64,000 nt of DNA from an uncultured Clostridia bacterium (GTDB lineage: Bacteria > Bacillota > Clostridia > Christensenellales > Borkfalkiaceae), in assembly GCA_934271255.1 (NCBI GenBank), contig CAKQQS010000006.1:57729-121728 (forward strand), written 5' to 3'. Made by a program: the position numbers and the translations under genes. Below the pieces are notes generated by a model. The model saw only the letters and a program-made list of their open reading frames with translations. It was not told the DNA's origin and ran no database searches. Below, piece by piece: positions 9,302 through 18,710 of this stretch (positions are counted from its first letter, which is position 1; every line of letters begins with the position of its first letter).

Positions 9302-10254
9302 CAGTACTCTACCTCCTCGACGAATCTGCCCATTATTTTACGCATAATCGTAACGAAAACCATACCGACTACGCCTATTATAACGCCCCACGCGGCGGCT
9401 ATACCGAACTCGCCCGCTTTCGTATTGACGATAACTATAAGTCCCATCGTCGACAAATACGGGTTGCTTGCCCCCATCAGCAAAGACGGCATATACCACG
9501 CGAAACAGCCCGATACGATAGATATCGACATCGTGCATATAGTAGGCCAAAGCATGGGTAGTACTATTTTATTGAATATTTTCAGTTCGCTTGCGCCGTC
9601 CAACTGCACGCTTTCGATTATTCCGTCCGGCACTCTCGCCATAGACGATCCGAAATAAATGATGTTCGTGCTTATTCCCGTCCATACGCTGAAAACGAGC
9701 ATTGAAATCCACGCCGTTTTTTCGTCGCCCAGCCAACCGCCTGCGGGAATGGAACTACCCGCGCCTATCTTCGTTAAAAATCTGTTGAACAAAGCGTCCT
9801 GTCCCGTTATGAAAGATTTGAAAACGTAACACAGGACGGTTGCCGAAATCATCGCGGGCAAAAACAAAATTATCTGGTAAAACCTGTACCCGCGTATCTT
9901 ACGGAATATCGCGTAAGAAAATATCAAAGTTATCGGCAAGTTGATACAAAGGCTCAACGGAATAAGCGACAGCGTGTTTAACGTAGCGCGCCAGTTCATT
10001 ATTTGCCCTTCGTTTTTGTCTATACCGAAAATCGCTCTGAACGCGCCTTTGAAGTTATTAAAATCGTTCCAAGCTCCCACTTGTAGATCGCCCGTTCTGA
10101 AAGACAGTACGACGGTGCTTGCGTTCATACACAGCCAGAATATTATGAAATGTACGACAGGCCATATAAGAACGCCGTACGCGAACAGTTTGTCCCGCAT
10201 CGCTTTTTTACGCATTCCGTCGTATCGTTTTTCGGTTAAGTTTGCGCTTTGCAT
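9301..10254 (-). CDS. Sugar ABC transporter permease, MalF type
   Basis: A 317-residue membrane permease. The EAA loop is visible as IIESVQLDGASELKIFNKI followed by VLPMLWP. The gene has a strong AAGGAG ribosome-binding site 7 bases before the ATG. It forms the heterodimeric channel with the MalG-type protein encoded immediately downstream, and receives sugar from the lipoprotein encoded just upstream. By context the cargo is probably an alpha-galactoside, because the operon ends in a GH36 enzyme. Confidence 0.93.
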   Translation of the reverse strand: MQSANLTEKRYDGMRKKAMRDKLFAYGVLIWPVVHFIIFWLCMNASTVVLSFRTGDLQVGAWNDFNNFKGAFRAIFGIDKNEGQIMNWRATLNTLSLIPLSLCINLPITLIFSYAIFRKIRGYRFYQIILFLPAMISATVLCYVFKSFITGQDALFNRFLTKIGAGSSIPAGGWLGDEKTAWISMLVFSVWTGISTNIIYFGSSMARVPDGIIESVQLDGASELKIFNKIVLPMLWPTICTMSISIVSGCFAWYMPSLLMGASNPYLSTMGLIVIVNTKAGEFGIAAAWGVIIGVVGMVFVTIMRKIMGRFVEEVEY

Positions 10255-10262
10255 ATTTCTCC

Positions 10263-11678
10263 TTACTTCAAGTATCCTTTTTTAGTGAAACTTTCTTCGT
10301 ATTTGTTGACGAGCAATACTTTATCTTGCCAACCGCTTTTTTTCGTTTCGAAATCCGACCTTAATATCGTGTCGAGTTTGTCTTTTGTAATCGTACCTTT
10401 ATACATTTTGTCGTAACCGTTTATTATTTCGGGACGCAACGCTCCTACGAGATAATAAAGCGAAGTCGAACCCGAAACGACGTTTTTGAATCCGAGCGAC
10501 GCCGTAACGTCTTTACTCCACTGCGTCTTGTCAAGCCCCGTCGTATCGTATTCGAACGCAAGCGGAGTTTGCAACGCGGCGTGCATTTTTCTAAGGTTTT
10601 GTTCTTCAAACATAAACTTTAAGAATTGTTTAGCCTTGTCTTTGTTGGGGCTGTTGCTCGGAATAAAGAAATATTCTGTGGGATAATTTATGTTGATAAC
10701 CCTTTCGTTTCCTTCCATTGCGGGAACGGGCGCGAAACGGAAATTAAACGTGTCTTCGTCGATGTTCGCGTCCATTTCCGACCTGAACCAAGTCCCCGCG
10801 AAACATACCAACGCTTCTTCTCTCAAAAATACTCTGTACCCTTCCTTGTGTTCCGTCGTCAAAAGTTGCGGAACGGAAGTGGACGACGCGCCGCCGACGG
10901 GATCTATCAAATCGTACAACGCTTGCAACGCCTTGATTCTCTCTTCGCTTATCACGAGATTTTCGTCAAGTTCCGTCTGCTCGAAATATTCCTTGTATTT
11001 ATCGTAATCGGATTGCGCCCAGAGAGTTTTGAACGTATCGCTTAAATCGAACTCGTTGTTTCCCCACGCCATACCGTAAACTTTTTTGCCGTTGACTTTA
11101 TAGTCGGACGACGACACGTCTTTAAGCAGTTTTACGAACGCCGTCCAAGTAGTCGGGAACTCGTTGCTGTCTATTATTTTTTTCGAGTATAAATCGTCGA
11201 GCATATCCTGATTGTAAACGATACCCGTCGGGCAGTAAGGAAACTGCACGATAAACCTATGGTCGCCTATCTTACCGAGATTGCGGATGGGAGCCGCTAT
11301 TTTCGAGTTAATCGTCGAACCGTCCTCGTATTCTTCGCCGCACAAGTCGGTAAGGTCTTCTATCGACCCTTTATCCGCCCATTTTATCCAGTCGTACGTC
11401 AAGCCGACCATATACAAATCGTCTTGCGCGTCGTCCGAATCCATATCGTTTTTAACTTTATCGTCGAGTTTGGGATCGCCGTCGATATTGACCGTTATAC
11501 CCGTCTTGTCGTAGAACGCGTCCGCTACGTCGTTAAGGAAGTTAGTCCCCAACCCTTTTTCGAGAAGCATGACGTTTATTTCGCCGTTCTCCCCTTTTTT
11601 GTTGCCTTTTCCGCAAGCGGATACCGTCGCAAACAGTAACGCCGCCGAAAGAATCCCCGCGATTATTTTAGTTTTCAT
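10263..11678 (-). CDS. Sugar ABC transporter substrate-binding lipoprotein
   Basis: A 471-residue extracellular solute-binding protein of the family 1 class. The signal peptide ends in a lipobox (TVSAC), giving an N-terminal lipid anchor. The fold features NVMLLEKGLGTNFLNDVADAF near the N-terminus and an FPYCPTGIVYNQDML hinge segment. The ATG lies 11 bases inside the end of the upstream tailed-protein gene, and its AAGGAG site sits in the codons of that protein's basic tail, so the two genes are tightly coupled. It delivers oligosaccharide to the permeases at 8429-10254. Confidence 0.92.
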   Translation of the reverse strand: MKTKIIAGILSAALLFATVSACGKGNKKGENGEINVMLLEKGLGTNFLNDVADAFYDKTGITVNIDGDPKLDDKVKNDMDSDDAQDDLYMVGLTYDWIKWADKGSIEDLTDLCGEEYEDGSTINSKIAAPIRNLGKIGDHRFIVQFPYCPTGIVYNQDMLDDLYSKKIIDSNEFPTTWTAFVKLLKDVSSSDYKVNGKKVYGMAWGNNEFDLSDTFKTLWAQSDYDKYKEYFEQTELDENLVISEERIKALQALYDLIDPVGGASSTSVPQLLTTEHKEGYRVFLREEALVCFAGTWFRSEMDANIDEDTFNFRFAPVPAMEGNERVININYPTEYFFIPSNSPNKDKAKQFLKFMFEEQNLRKMHAALQTPLAFEYDTTGLDKTQWSKDVTASLGFKNVVSGSTSLYYLVGALRPEIINGYDKMYKGTITKDKLDTILRSDFETKKSGWQDKVLLVNKYEESFTKKGYLK

Positions 11679-14190
11679 TTTTCTTTCTCCTTATAACAAA
11701 CGGCATCGCCGCTATCAAAACCAACGCTCCCGCAACGGTAACGCTGCCGTTACAACCTTTCTTTTTCTCTTTAACGCCTTCGTTGAAAACGAACTCGTCG
11801 CTGTAAAACGTACCGTATTCGTTCGTGAGTTTTGCCCTTACGACTATTTCGGCGTCGCTTTCGCCGTACACGCCGTTGCCGCTTATTCTCGCTTTTCCTT
11901 TAACCACTTCGTATTCGACCGCGTCGAACGCCGTGTTCATATTCGATTCGTACGAAAGCGTTGCTTTTTTGTCTTTCGCCAAAACGGTTTTGTTAGCCGA
12001 AACGGTTACTTTCATTTCTTTAACGCCCGTAGTTTTTACGGAAGAAATCGTAACGGAACTTTCGTTCGCGCCTTCCACGAGTCCGCAAAAATACGTTCCC
12101 GAACCCGAAATCTTATTGATGTTGTCTTCGACGATTTTTTCGCCGTTTACTTTGAGCCAAACAACCGCGCCGGAAGAAACTCTTTCGTCCGCGATAAAGT
12201 AATCGACGCAACCTATTTCTATTTCGTAATCCGTGTCTTTAACGAAAGGCGACGCGACGGTCATAGAACCTATTATAACCACGTCGTCGGCGATAATCAG
12301 TTTGTATCCGCTTTTCGCGTTCGTATTCTTTCCCCTGAACGCAAACGTACAACCGAAATCGTCCCCGCCGAATCTTATCTTCATTCCGACGGTATACCCG
12401 CCGTTTTTAGACGATACTCCGACGGCGTTTATCATCGACTGACTTTGCTCGTCCGCGTCGTCCGCTTTCGCGTACGTTATCGATTTGCCGATAGGAACGA
12501 GATCGGAAATATCGTACTCGTCATAACCTTCCGCTATTCTTATTTGCGGCGAATAAAAACTCATCACCCCGACGTTCGTCATCTTGCCGTCGACTTCGCG
12601 TTGCTTGTCTACGCTCATAATCGTAAGGTTTGCGACTTCGTTGTCGTTGCCTTCTTCCTTAACGTTTTTGTCTAATCTTGCCGTTAAGAAAGGCGCCTGA
12701 TAAATCGTTACGTCGCCGTCTTCGGAAACGTTGTAATCGCCGCTCATCATACATTCCGCATACGCGACTTTTTCGTTTTGCGTAATTTCTACGAAAAACA
12801 CGAATCCGTCCCTGCCCTGACGGTCTTTTCTGTTGATCGCGCCGAACTTTACGAAAAACTCGCCGTCATCGAAAGTAAACTCGTCGCTCTTATACGAAAC
12901 GTAAGCCATGCTGCCCTGCAACCCGTTATAGAAATAATCGAACCACAAACATTCCGCTCCCGCAGACTCGCCTTTTTCGTTCGTCAGTTTCGCGTTGTGT
13001 TCCGAATAACGCACTCTTACCATAGGCGCGCCGTCGGTAAGCCAGTAGTTGCCGTTGTCGTAAACGCTTCTTATTTCAAACACGAGATACACGTCCCCGC
13101 CCGCATAACAAGAACGGAACTCTATTTGCGGTTCCGCTTTCGCGCCCGCGATTTTCAACGACTGACAGTATCCTATGCCGCTCGGATCGCCCGCGGTAAA
13201 CCCTATATTGCCGTCGACGTCCTTTTCCGCGCCCGCTTTGATTTTCACTACCGGCGCGGTCGCTACGTAATCTTCTATCTTAACCGAGTTTATTTCTACG
13301 GTTTTGTTTTCCGCTCCCTTCGTCGCTTTGACGTACCCGCTGGGAAGGTCGGGCATTTCGTCTTCCGTTTCGTAAACGCTTTCGTTTCCTACCCAAACGA
13401 CGAACTCTTTTGCCAGAACGTATTCGAGCGACGTACCCGCGGTCATAATCGAACCCGCTTTAAACGTTATGCTGTGTTTGCCTATTTCGCCCGAAGCCGT
13501 CGCGCCGTCTGTTATATCTTTATAATCTACCAGCAAAATCATTCCCGTTCCGCCGTCGTCGATAGCCCAGTATCCTGCGGGAACGGTTTTTTCGTTTTCC
13601 GTGTTCTCGTCTATAACGCAGGTAAACTCTCCGCGGCTCGCTTTCGTAAGCGTTTCCGTCACTTCGACGTATATGCAATATCTTTCTTTCTCGTCCTGCG
13701 CCTGCGACTGAGAGTCGAAAGTAAACCCGACGTCTTTTTGTTCCTTTGAAAGTTTAAGTTCGAACGAACCGTTAAAACATACGATAACGGCGTCTTTTAC
13801 TATCGAATAAACTCCGCCGATGTCCGTACCCGCTTTTATCGTTATAGTAACGGTAGACGCCTTAGGCGCTTCCGCTTCGTAAACGACTATCGCCAAATCT
13901 TTGCCCGAAAGATACGTTTCGACGTTCTTGACCGTACCGTCTATATCGACGAACATTTCGGGATTGCCCGAAAGTTTGCTCCAATCCGTCGCCCCGTCGT
14001 TGAGCCAGATAAGGTATCTGCCGCCGCTCGTGTTTTGCCATGCGCCGCCGAGCACGGTTATTTCGACGTTCTCTTTAACCGTTTCGTCCGCGTTGGCTTT
14101 TTTGACGGCGAATCCCGCCCCGAACGCGATAAACACCGCGGATAAAAGAACCAGACAGGTTAGCCATATTCTTTTCGTTGTCGTCTTCAC
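11668..14190 (-). CDS. Large secreted surface protein, first gene of sugar operon, with Cys-containing C-terminal tail
   Basis: An 840-residue exported protein. It starts with GTG at 14190, placed 9 bases after AAGGAG. The signal peptide ends near residue 34 (KKANADE). Residues about 40-275 carry two beta-rich units related to those in the protein at 4664 (RYLIWLNDGATDWSKL and a VTITIKAGT strand in the first). Residues about 310-740 contain segments that look like concanavalin-type or carbohydrate-binding beta sandwiches (MKIRFGGDDFGCTFAFRG). The C-terminus is KKKGCNGSVT, a hydrophobic span and IRRKKNEN. As first gene of an ABC/GH36 operon it is plausibly a cell-surface glycan-binding protein. 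No family is assigned with confidence. Confidence 0.7.
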   Translation of the reverse strand: MKTTTKRIWLTCLVLLSAVFIAFGAGFAVKKANADETVKENVEITVLGGAWQNTSGGRYLIWLNDGATDWSKLSGNPEMFVDIDGTVKNVETYLSGKDLAIVVYEAEAPKASTVTITIKAGTDIGGVYSIVKDAVIVCFNGSFELKLSKEQKDVGFTFDSQSQAQDEKERYCIYVEVTETLTKASRGEFTCVIDENTENEKTVPAGYWAIDDGGTGMILLVDYKDITDGATASGEIGKHSITFKAGSIMTAGTSLEYVLAKEFVVWVGNESVYETEDEMPDLPSGYVKATKGAENKTVEINSVKIEDYVATAPVVKIKAGAEKDVDGNIGFTAGDPSGIGYCQSLKIAGAKAEPQIEFRSCYAGGDVYLVFEIRSVYDNGNYWLTDGAPMVRVRYSEHNAKLTNEKGESAGAECLWFDYFYNGLQGSMAYVSYKSDEFTFDDGEFFVKFGAINRKDRQGRDGFVFFVEITQNEKVAYAECMMSGDYNVSEDGDVTIYQAPFLTARLDKNVKEEGNDNEVANLTIMSVDKQREVDGKMTNVGVMSFYSPQIRIAEGYDEYDISDLVPIGKSITYAKADDADEQSQSMINAVGVSSKNGGYTVGMKIRFGGDDFGCTFAFRGKNTNAKSGYKLIIADDVVIIGSMTVASPFVKDTDYEIEIGCVDYFIADERVSSGAVVWLKVNGEKIVEDNINKISGSGTYFCGLVEGANESSVTISSVKTTGVKEMKVTVSANKTVLAKDKKATLSYESNMNTAFDAVEYEVVKGKARISGNGVYGESDAEIVVRAKLTNEYGTFYSDEFVFNEGVKEKKKGCNGSVTVAGALVLIAAMPFVIRRKKNEN

Positions 14191-14295
14191 AATTATATTC
14201 TCCTTAAATATTAGTTATTTGCCGTACATTTTCGGGTTACTCACGCTTTTCGCGTAAAACGTAACGAAAAATCGCAGCAGCCCTTTTCCATTATC

Positions 14296-14356
14296 ATTAT
14301 ATCATTTACGATAGCCGTAGTGTTAGTATTATTTTTGCGTATTATTTGTATTATTT
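14296..14356 (-). promoter_or_regulatory. Candidate promoter and operator of the sugar operon
   Basis: On the minus strand a TATAAT box (plus 14296-14301) lies about 105 bases upstream of the GTG at 14190, without a good -35 hexamer at 17 bases. Just upstream are three direct copies of GTATTATTT (plus 14326-14334, 14339-14347, 14348-14356). A weak -35 plus direct repeats is what an activator-dependent promoter would show, with the divergent AraC-type protein as the obvious candidate. Inference from sequence only. Confidence 0.5.
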
Positions 14357-14366
14357 TATCATTTTC

Positions 14367-14395
14367 TTGACAAAAACGCTGTTTTTTTGTAAAAT
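14367..14395 (+). promoter_or_regulatory. Sigma-A promoter of the AraC-type regulator
   Basis: TTGACA (14367-14372), a 17-base spacer, then TAAAAT (14390-14395). The -10 box ends only six bases before the ATG at 14402, and there is no ribosome-binding sequence, so the transcript is probably leaderless. Confidence 0.8.
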
Positions 14396-14401
14396 ATTCT
14401 T

Positions 14402-15340
14402 ATGAAAACGTATTTTTTTGAGTTTTTGGGCGATAGAAAAAACGAAACGGCGACGCCTGTGGATATTCGTTACGAGTTTGAAATCACGGCGTTGATAAGC
14501 GTTTATTACAACAACTTCGCGCCGTCGTTCAGGTTTCCGGGCGAAAGGCATAACATGTTTGAGTTTTTCTACGTCGTAAACGGCGATATGGTAACGACGA
14601 TAAACGGCGAAAAGTATTACATGACCGCAGGCGATTACATTATAGTACCGCCTATGCTTTGGCACGGTATGGACCCGAACAAAACTTACGCTTCGGCGAT
14701 AACGGTGCTGTTCGACGCCGAAAATTATCCCGAAACGGTGTTGACGGGCAAACTTTCTTCGACGGGTAAACAGGCTCTTACAAACCTTGTTACGGTGTAT
14801 GCGAAAAACGTGAACGTTTCCGAGTTCCATCCGAAAGTTTTGCCTACTCAAAACTACGAAAAAGATTTCGGGTACTCGCACGCGCTGAAATTGTACGTCG
14901 AAAACATTGCGTTGACGGCGTTGCAAGATTATAAGCAGTCGACGGTGTCCGACGTTGCCGCAAGCGGAAAAAAGGACGAACTCGCAGTAGAAATACTCGA
15001 TTATCTTGAAAAGAATTATAAAGAAAACCCTTCTTTGCAAAAAATAGCGGAAGACCTTAATTACAGCGTTCCGCATATTTGCCGCAACTTTAAACACGCC
15101 TACAACGAGTCCGTCGTAAATTATATAATCAAACTAAAAATAGACGAGTCGCTCAAACTGATTGAACAAAACGAAAAGACGTTAAGGCAAATATCCGACG
15201 AACTCGGATTCGACAGCGTTGCGTACTTTTCGAGAGTATTCAAAAAACACACGGGTTTTACCCCGTCGGCGTACCGCAAGTTTGCCGTTTATTCACACCT
15301 TCTCAACTCCAAATATTTACCAAACAATTTTGAATTGTAG
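14402..15340 (+). CDS. AraC-family transcriptional regulator
   Basis: A 312-residue regulator. Residues about 25-100 form a cupin-type sensor (FFYVVNGDMVTTINGEKYYM and GDYIIVPPMLWHGM), expected to bind a sugar. Residues about 200-300 carry the paired helix-turn-helix AraC DNA-binding domain (LQKIAEDLNYSVPHICRNFK and LRQISDELGFDSVAYFSRVF, then FKKHTGFTPSAYRK). It is transcribed divergently from the ABC/GH36 operon and is its probable activator. The ATG follows its -10 box so closely that the mRNA appears leaderless. A perfect-stem terminator follows at 15409. Confidence 0.92.
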   Translation: MKTYFFEFLGDRKNETATPVDIRYEFEITALISVYYNNFAPSFRFPGERHNMFEFFYVVNGDMVTTINGEKYYMTAGDYIIVPPMLWHGMDPNKTYASAITVLFDAENYPETVLTGKLSSTGKQALTNLVTVYAKNVNVSEFHPKVLPTQNYEKDFGYSHALKLYVENIALTALQDYKQSTVSDVAASGKKDELAVEILDYLEKNYKENPSLQKIAEDLNYSVPHICRNFKHAYNESVVNYIIKLKIDESLKLIEQNEKTLRQISDELGFDSVAYFSRVFKKHTGFTPSAYRKFAVYSHLLNSKYLPNNFEL

Positions 15341-15401
15341 CGTTATTCCCCAAACGACCGACTTTAATTAAAATAATATATTTCCTGATACGCTTTAACT
15401 A

Positions 15402-15457
15402 AACAACACCCCCGAAAGCACGGCTTTACGCCTTCCTTTCGGGGGTATTGTTTTTTA
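15402..15457 (+). terminator. Rho-independent terminator after the AraC-type gene
   Basis: A 10-bp stem, CCCCCGAAAG (15409-15418) with CTTTCGGGGG (15436-15445), extended by flanking AACA/TGTT pairing, is followed by a run of six T. Confidence 0.85.
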
Positions 15458-15513
15458 TTCTTTTTTCTTTTATCAACCCTTTGTTTTCAGGGATATTTCA
15501 GACGCAAAAGCCG

Positions 15514-16203
15514 TCATAAATCGAAACCCGTAACGAGATTGAAACCGTTGGCGATAAGAAAGTCGCAAGCCGATTTAACTCGGTCGACTTTGTATTCGGC
15601 AAATCTGTGTCCGTCAAAACCGACGGATATTCTCAACCCCGTTTCTTTTACGATTTTCCGTTGTTCGGCGTCGCTCATAAACTCTTTGACGTAGGCGTGT
15701 TCTTTAAACCCGTGAATCGCGTCGTAATTGACGTTGAGTTCCCAAAACAAACCCGCGTCCGCAACGCTTTGTATAAACGCTTTCGCGTCAAGCCCGTTCG
15801 TTTTGGCAAACCCGAATAAATCCGTATGCGCGATACCCTTATTTCTTATAGGAATCTTTTTCGCGTAACCGACCAAATCGCCGTTCATAACGCTAGACTC
15901 GTAACCTAAATGTTCGATTAAACAATAATCGAAATCGGGCAAATCGTCAAACCGCGTAAGCGCGTATTCTTTAACCGTTGCTATCTCTATACCGCGATAT
16001 ATCTTTATTTCGTCCTTATACTTATCTCTTAACGCCGTATAGCAATCGAACACCCGTTTATACCCGTAATCCGCCATTCCGTAATTGTGGTCGCATATTC
16101 CCAAAACGTCGACGCCGCGTTTTATCATTTCAAGAACCAACTCTTCCGGCTCGTCCGCACCGCACCGCGAATATTCAGTATGCGAATGCAAATCCGCTAT
16201 CAT
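15514..16203 (-). CDS. PHP-domain phosphoesterase
   Basis: A 229-residue protein of the polymerase-and-histidinol-phosphatase fold. Metal-binding motifs are visible in order: DLHSHTEYS at residue 4, CDHN near 38, GIEI near 73, IEHLG near 96, GIAHTD near 124 and GFDGHR near 205. It probably hydrolyses a small phosphate ester; histidinol phosphate is possible, but the protein is not diagnostic of HisK. The ATG overlaps the stop of the copper ATPase gene by four bases, suggesting co-transcription, although the functional link is unclear. Confidence 0.8.
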   Translation of the reverse strand: MIADLHSHTEYSRCGADEPEELVLEMIKRGVDVLGICDHNYGMADYGYKRVFDCYTALRDKYKDEIKIYRGIEIATVKEYALTRFDDLPDFDYCLIEHLGYESSVMNGDLVGYAKKIPIRNKGIAHTDLFGFAKTNGLDAKAFIQSVADAGLFWELNVNYDAIHGFKEHAYVKEFMSDAEQRKIVKETGLRISVGFDGHRFAEYKVDRVKSACDFLIANGFNLVTGFDL

Positions 16204-18683
16204 TTCTTCGTCCTTGAAAAAATGCTCTTTTTCTCGTACGGCGCGCTTTCGATACCCGTTACTATATACCCTTGATTTTCGATACTCGACTTAACCGCCT
16301 GCGTATCTAACTCGCCCTTTGAAATTATAACGACTTCTTTGTCCGTATGACTAGCCGTAACTTTGGAAACTTTAACGCTCCCCTTAACCGCTTCGACTAC
16401 TCTTTTTTCGCACATAGAACACATCATACCGTCTACTTTTAATACCGTTTTTACCATTTTTTCGCTCCTTTCCGATTTAAAAAAGTTTATGCTTAAAGCG
16501 TTCAGCACCACCGAAACGCTTGAAAGACTCATAGCGACGCTCGAAATCATCGGGTTGATTTTAAGCCCGAACGCGTAATACGACGCCCCGCACGCTATCA
16601 ATATGCACAGCGTGTTGTATATCATCGCCCAAAACAATCCGAGTTTTATCGTCAGAATAACTCGTTTGCTCAACGCTACCGCGTCGTACACTCCGACGAG
16701 TTCTTTACCCACGAGATTTATATCGCTGAACTCTTTGCTCTCGCCCGAAGCGGAAGATACGGCGACGCTCAGATCGGCAACCGCAAGCGAAGGCGCGTCG
16801 TTCACGCCGTCCCCGACCATAGTAACGAAATGCCCGTATTCGTTTTGCAACTCTTTGATTTTATTTACCTTGTCCTTAGGATAAAGGTTTGCGTAATACC
16901 CGTCAAGTCCCAAATCCTCGGCGACTTTCTTTGCCGTAAGTTCGTTGTCGCCCGTCAGCATAAAGACCTTTATACCGTCTTTTTTCAACAACCCGACCGT
17001 TTTTTTCGCGTCCTTTTTTACTTCGTCGAAAATGCCGAACGTACACACGTATTTACCGTCTTTAAGAACGCATATCGGCGTTTTACCCGCCGTTGCGTAC
17101 TCGTTGAACCGTTTTGTCGCAAGTTCGCTTTTCGCGTTTTCAAGCAGTTTATACCCCCCGACGAGATATTCGCTGTTTCCTACTCTGCCGCTCAGACCGA
17201 CTCCGTCGATGCTTTTAAACTCTTCGACTTCCGTAAGCGTCGCGCCTTCTTCTTCGGCGTACTTTTTTATCGCCGCGGAAAGGGGGTGTTCGCTCATGTT
17301 TTCGATAGAGTACAAGGCGTTCAAATCTTCCGTTTTTAAGTTCTCGGAAACGTCCGTTACGACGGGAGTACCGTTCGTTAAAGTACCCGTCTTGTCGAAA
17401 ACGACGACTTTGACTTTTCTTGCCCGTTCTAGTTTTTCGGCGTCTTTTATCAGAATACCGAGAGTCGCGCCTTTACCCGTGCCGACCATAACGGCGACGG
17501 GCGTAGCAAGTCCCAACGCGCACGGACACGCTATCACAAGCGTGGAAATCATAAAGTTAAGCGACAGTTCCAAATCTTTGCTTACCGCCATATTGACGAC
17601 GAAAGAAAGGAGCGCGATGCCTATAACCGCGGGTACGAAGAAAAGCGAAACTCTGTCTGCAAACTTTTCTATCGGCGGTTTTGACGCGCTTGCTTCCCTG
17701 ACCATTTTTAAAATTGACGAAAACACCGTATCGTCCCCGACCTTCGTCGCTTTTACCTTGATATATCCCGAACTCACTATCGTCGACGAGAACACGTTGT
17801 CGCCGACGGCAAGTTCTTTGGGCATGCTTTCGCCCGTTACGTTAGCCTGATTGACGAACGCGTTGCCTTCGATTATTTCCCCGTCGACGGCTATTTTTTC
17901 GCCTTTTTTAACGACTATAACGTCCCCGACGGCAAGTTCCGTAACGTCGACTTCTTTTTCTACCCCGTCCGCGATTACCCGCGCGGTAGTCGGGGCGAGT
18001 TCCATAAGTTTGGTAAGTTCTCTTTTCGTTCTTTTTTTACTGAGATTTTCCAGATACTTTCCAAGGCTCACGAGCGTAAGAATCATTCCCGCCGACTCGA
18101 AACAAAGGCTGTGCGTATATTTCATCGTAAGTTCGGCGTTACCCGTTTTTTCGCCGTAAATTATCATCACGAGCGACGCTACGCCGTAAATCAAAGACGC
18201 CGCGCTGCCCAAACCTATCAGGCTGTCCATATTAGGTTTGCCTTTAAACAATTTTTTAAACCCCGAAACGAAATAGCCGAAATATATAACTACGACGGGC
18301 GTTACGAGTACCGCCTGTAACGCGGCGAACCCTATCGGGCATTTATGCGCGTCTACAAACCACGGCGCGGGAAAACCCCACATCATATTTCCCATCGAAA
18401 AATACATTATTATTATAAGGTCGACGACGGCAAAAATAAGTTTGTACAGCGAATAGTCTTTCTTTTCCCCGTCGCTATCCTTTTTTATACCGTACCCCGC
18501 CCTTTTTACGGCGTTTTCGATGTCTTTGACGGAAACGCCGTTATCGTCGTACTCGACGACCATAGAGTTTTCAAGCAAGTTGACGGATACCGATTGCACG
18601 CCCTTGACGGACTCGACCGCCTTTTGAACGTGCCCGACGCAACTTGCGCAACTCATACCCGTAACACCGAACTTCCTTTTCAT
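16200..18683 (-). CDS. copA: Copper-translocating P1B-type ATPase with metal-binding domains at both ends
   Basis: An 827-residue P-type ATPase that exports Cu(I). In order: N-terminal heavy-metal-associated domain with GMSCASC, membrane segments, actuator motif TGES, the ion-binding CPC in ACPCALG, the phosphorylation site DKTGTLT, the SEHPL-type motif, MVGDGVNDAP, and a final membrane pair. After these, residues about 755-827 form a second heavy-metal-associated domain with MMCSMCEKRV, an arrangement like a fused CopZ chaperone. I start it at the ATG at 18683, ten bases after AAAGGAG. A longer reading frame would run through the promoter. Expression is probably copper-regulated through the inverted repeat at 18711-18747. 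Confidence 0.93.
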   Translation of the reverse strand: MKRKFGVTGMSCASCVGHVQKAVESVKGVQSVSVNLLENSMVVEYDDNGVSVKDIENAVKRAGYGIKKDSDGEKKDYSLYKLIFAVVDLIIIMYFSMGNMMWGFPAPWFVDAHKCPIGFAALQAVLVTPVVVIYFGYFVSGFKKLFKGKPNMDSLIGLGSAASLIYGVASLVMIIYGEKTGNAELTMKYTHSLCFESAGMILTLVSLGKYLENLSKKRTKRELTKLMELAPTTARVIADGVEKEVDVTELAVGDVIVVKKGEKIAVDGEIIEGNAFVNQANVTGESMPKELAVGDNVFSSTIVSSGYIKVKATKVGDDTVFSSILKMVREASASKPPIEKFADRVSLFFVPAVIGIALLSFVVNMAVSKDLELSLNFMISTLVIACPCALGLATPVAVMVGTGKGATLGILIKDAEKLERARKVKVVVFDKTGTLTNGTPVVTDVSENLKTEDLNALYSIENMSEHPLSAAIKKYAEEEGATLTEVEEFKSIDGVGLSGRVGNSEYLVGGYKLLENAKSELATKRFNEYATAGKTPICVLKDGKYVCTFGIFDEVKKDAKKTVGLLKKDGIKVFMLTGDNELTAKKVAEDLGLDGYYANLYPKDKVNKIKELQNEYGHFVTMVGDGVNDAPSLAVADLSVAVSSASGESKEFSDINLVGKELVGVYDAVALSKRVILTIKLGLFWAMIYNTLCILIACGASYYAFGLKINPMISSVAMSLSSVSVVLNALSINFFKSERSEKMVKTVLKVDGMMCSMCEKRVVEAVKGSVKVSKVTASHTDKEVVIISKGELDTQAVKSSIENQGYIVTGIESAPYEKKSIFSRTKK

Positions 18684-18710
18684 CGAAATCGTTCTCCTTT
18701 TAATTCCTAC

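Noticed and set aside
14351..15097. A 248-codon frame antisense to the AraC-type gene
   Set aside because: The AraC frame has complete domain motifs and a consensus promoter; the antisense product looks like random Phe/Arg-rich sequence.
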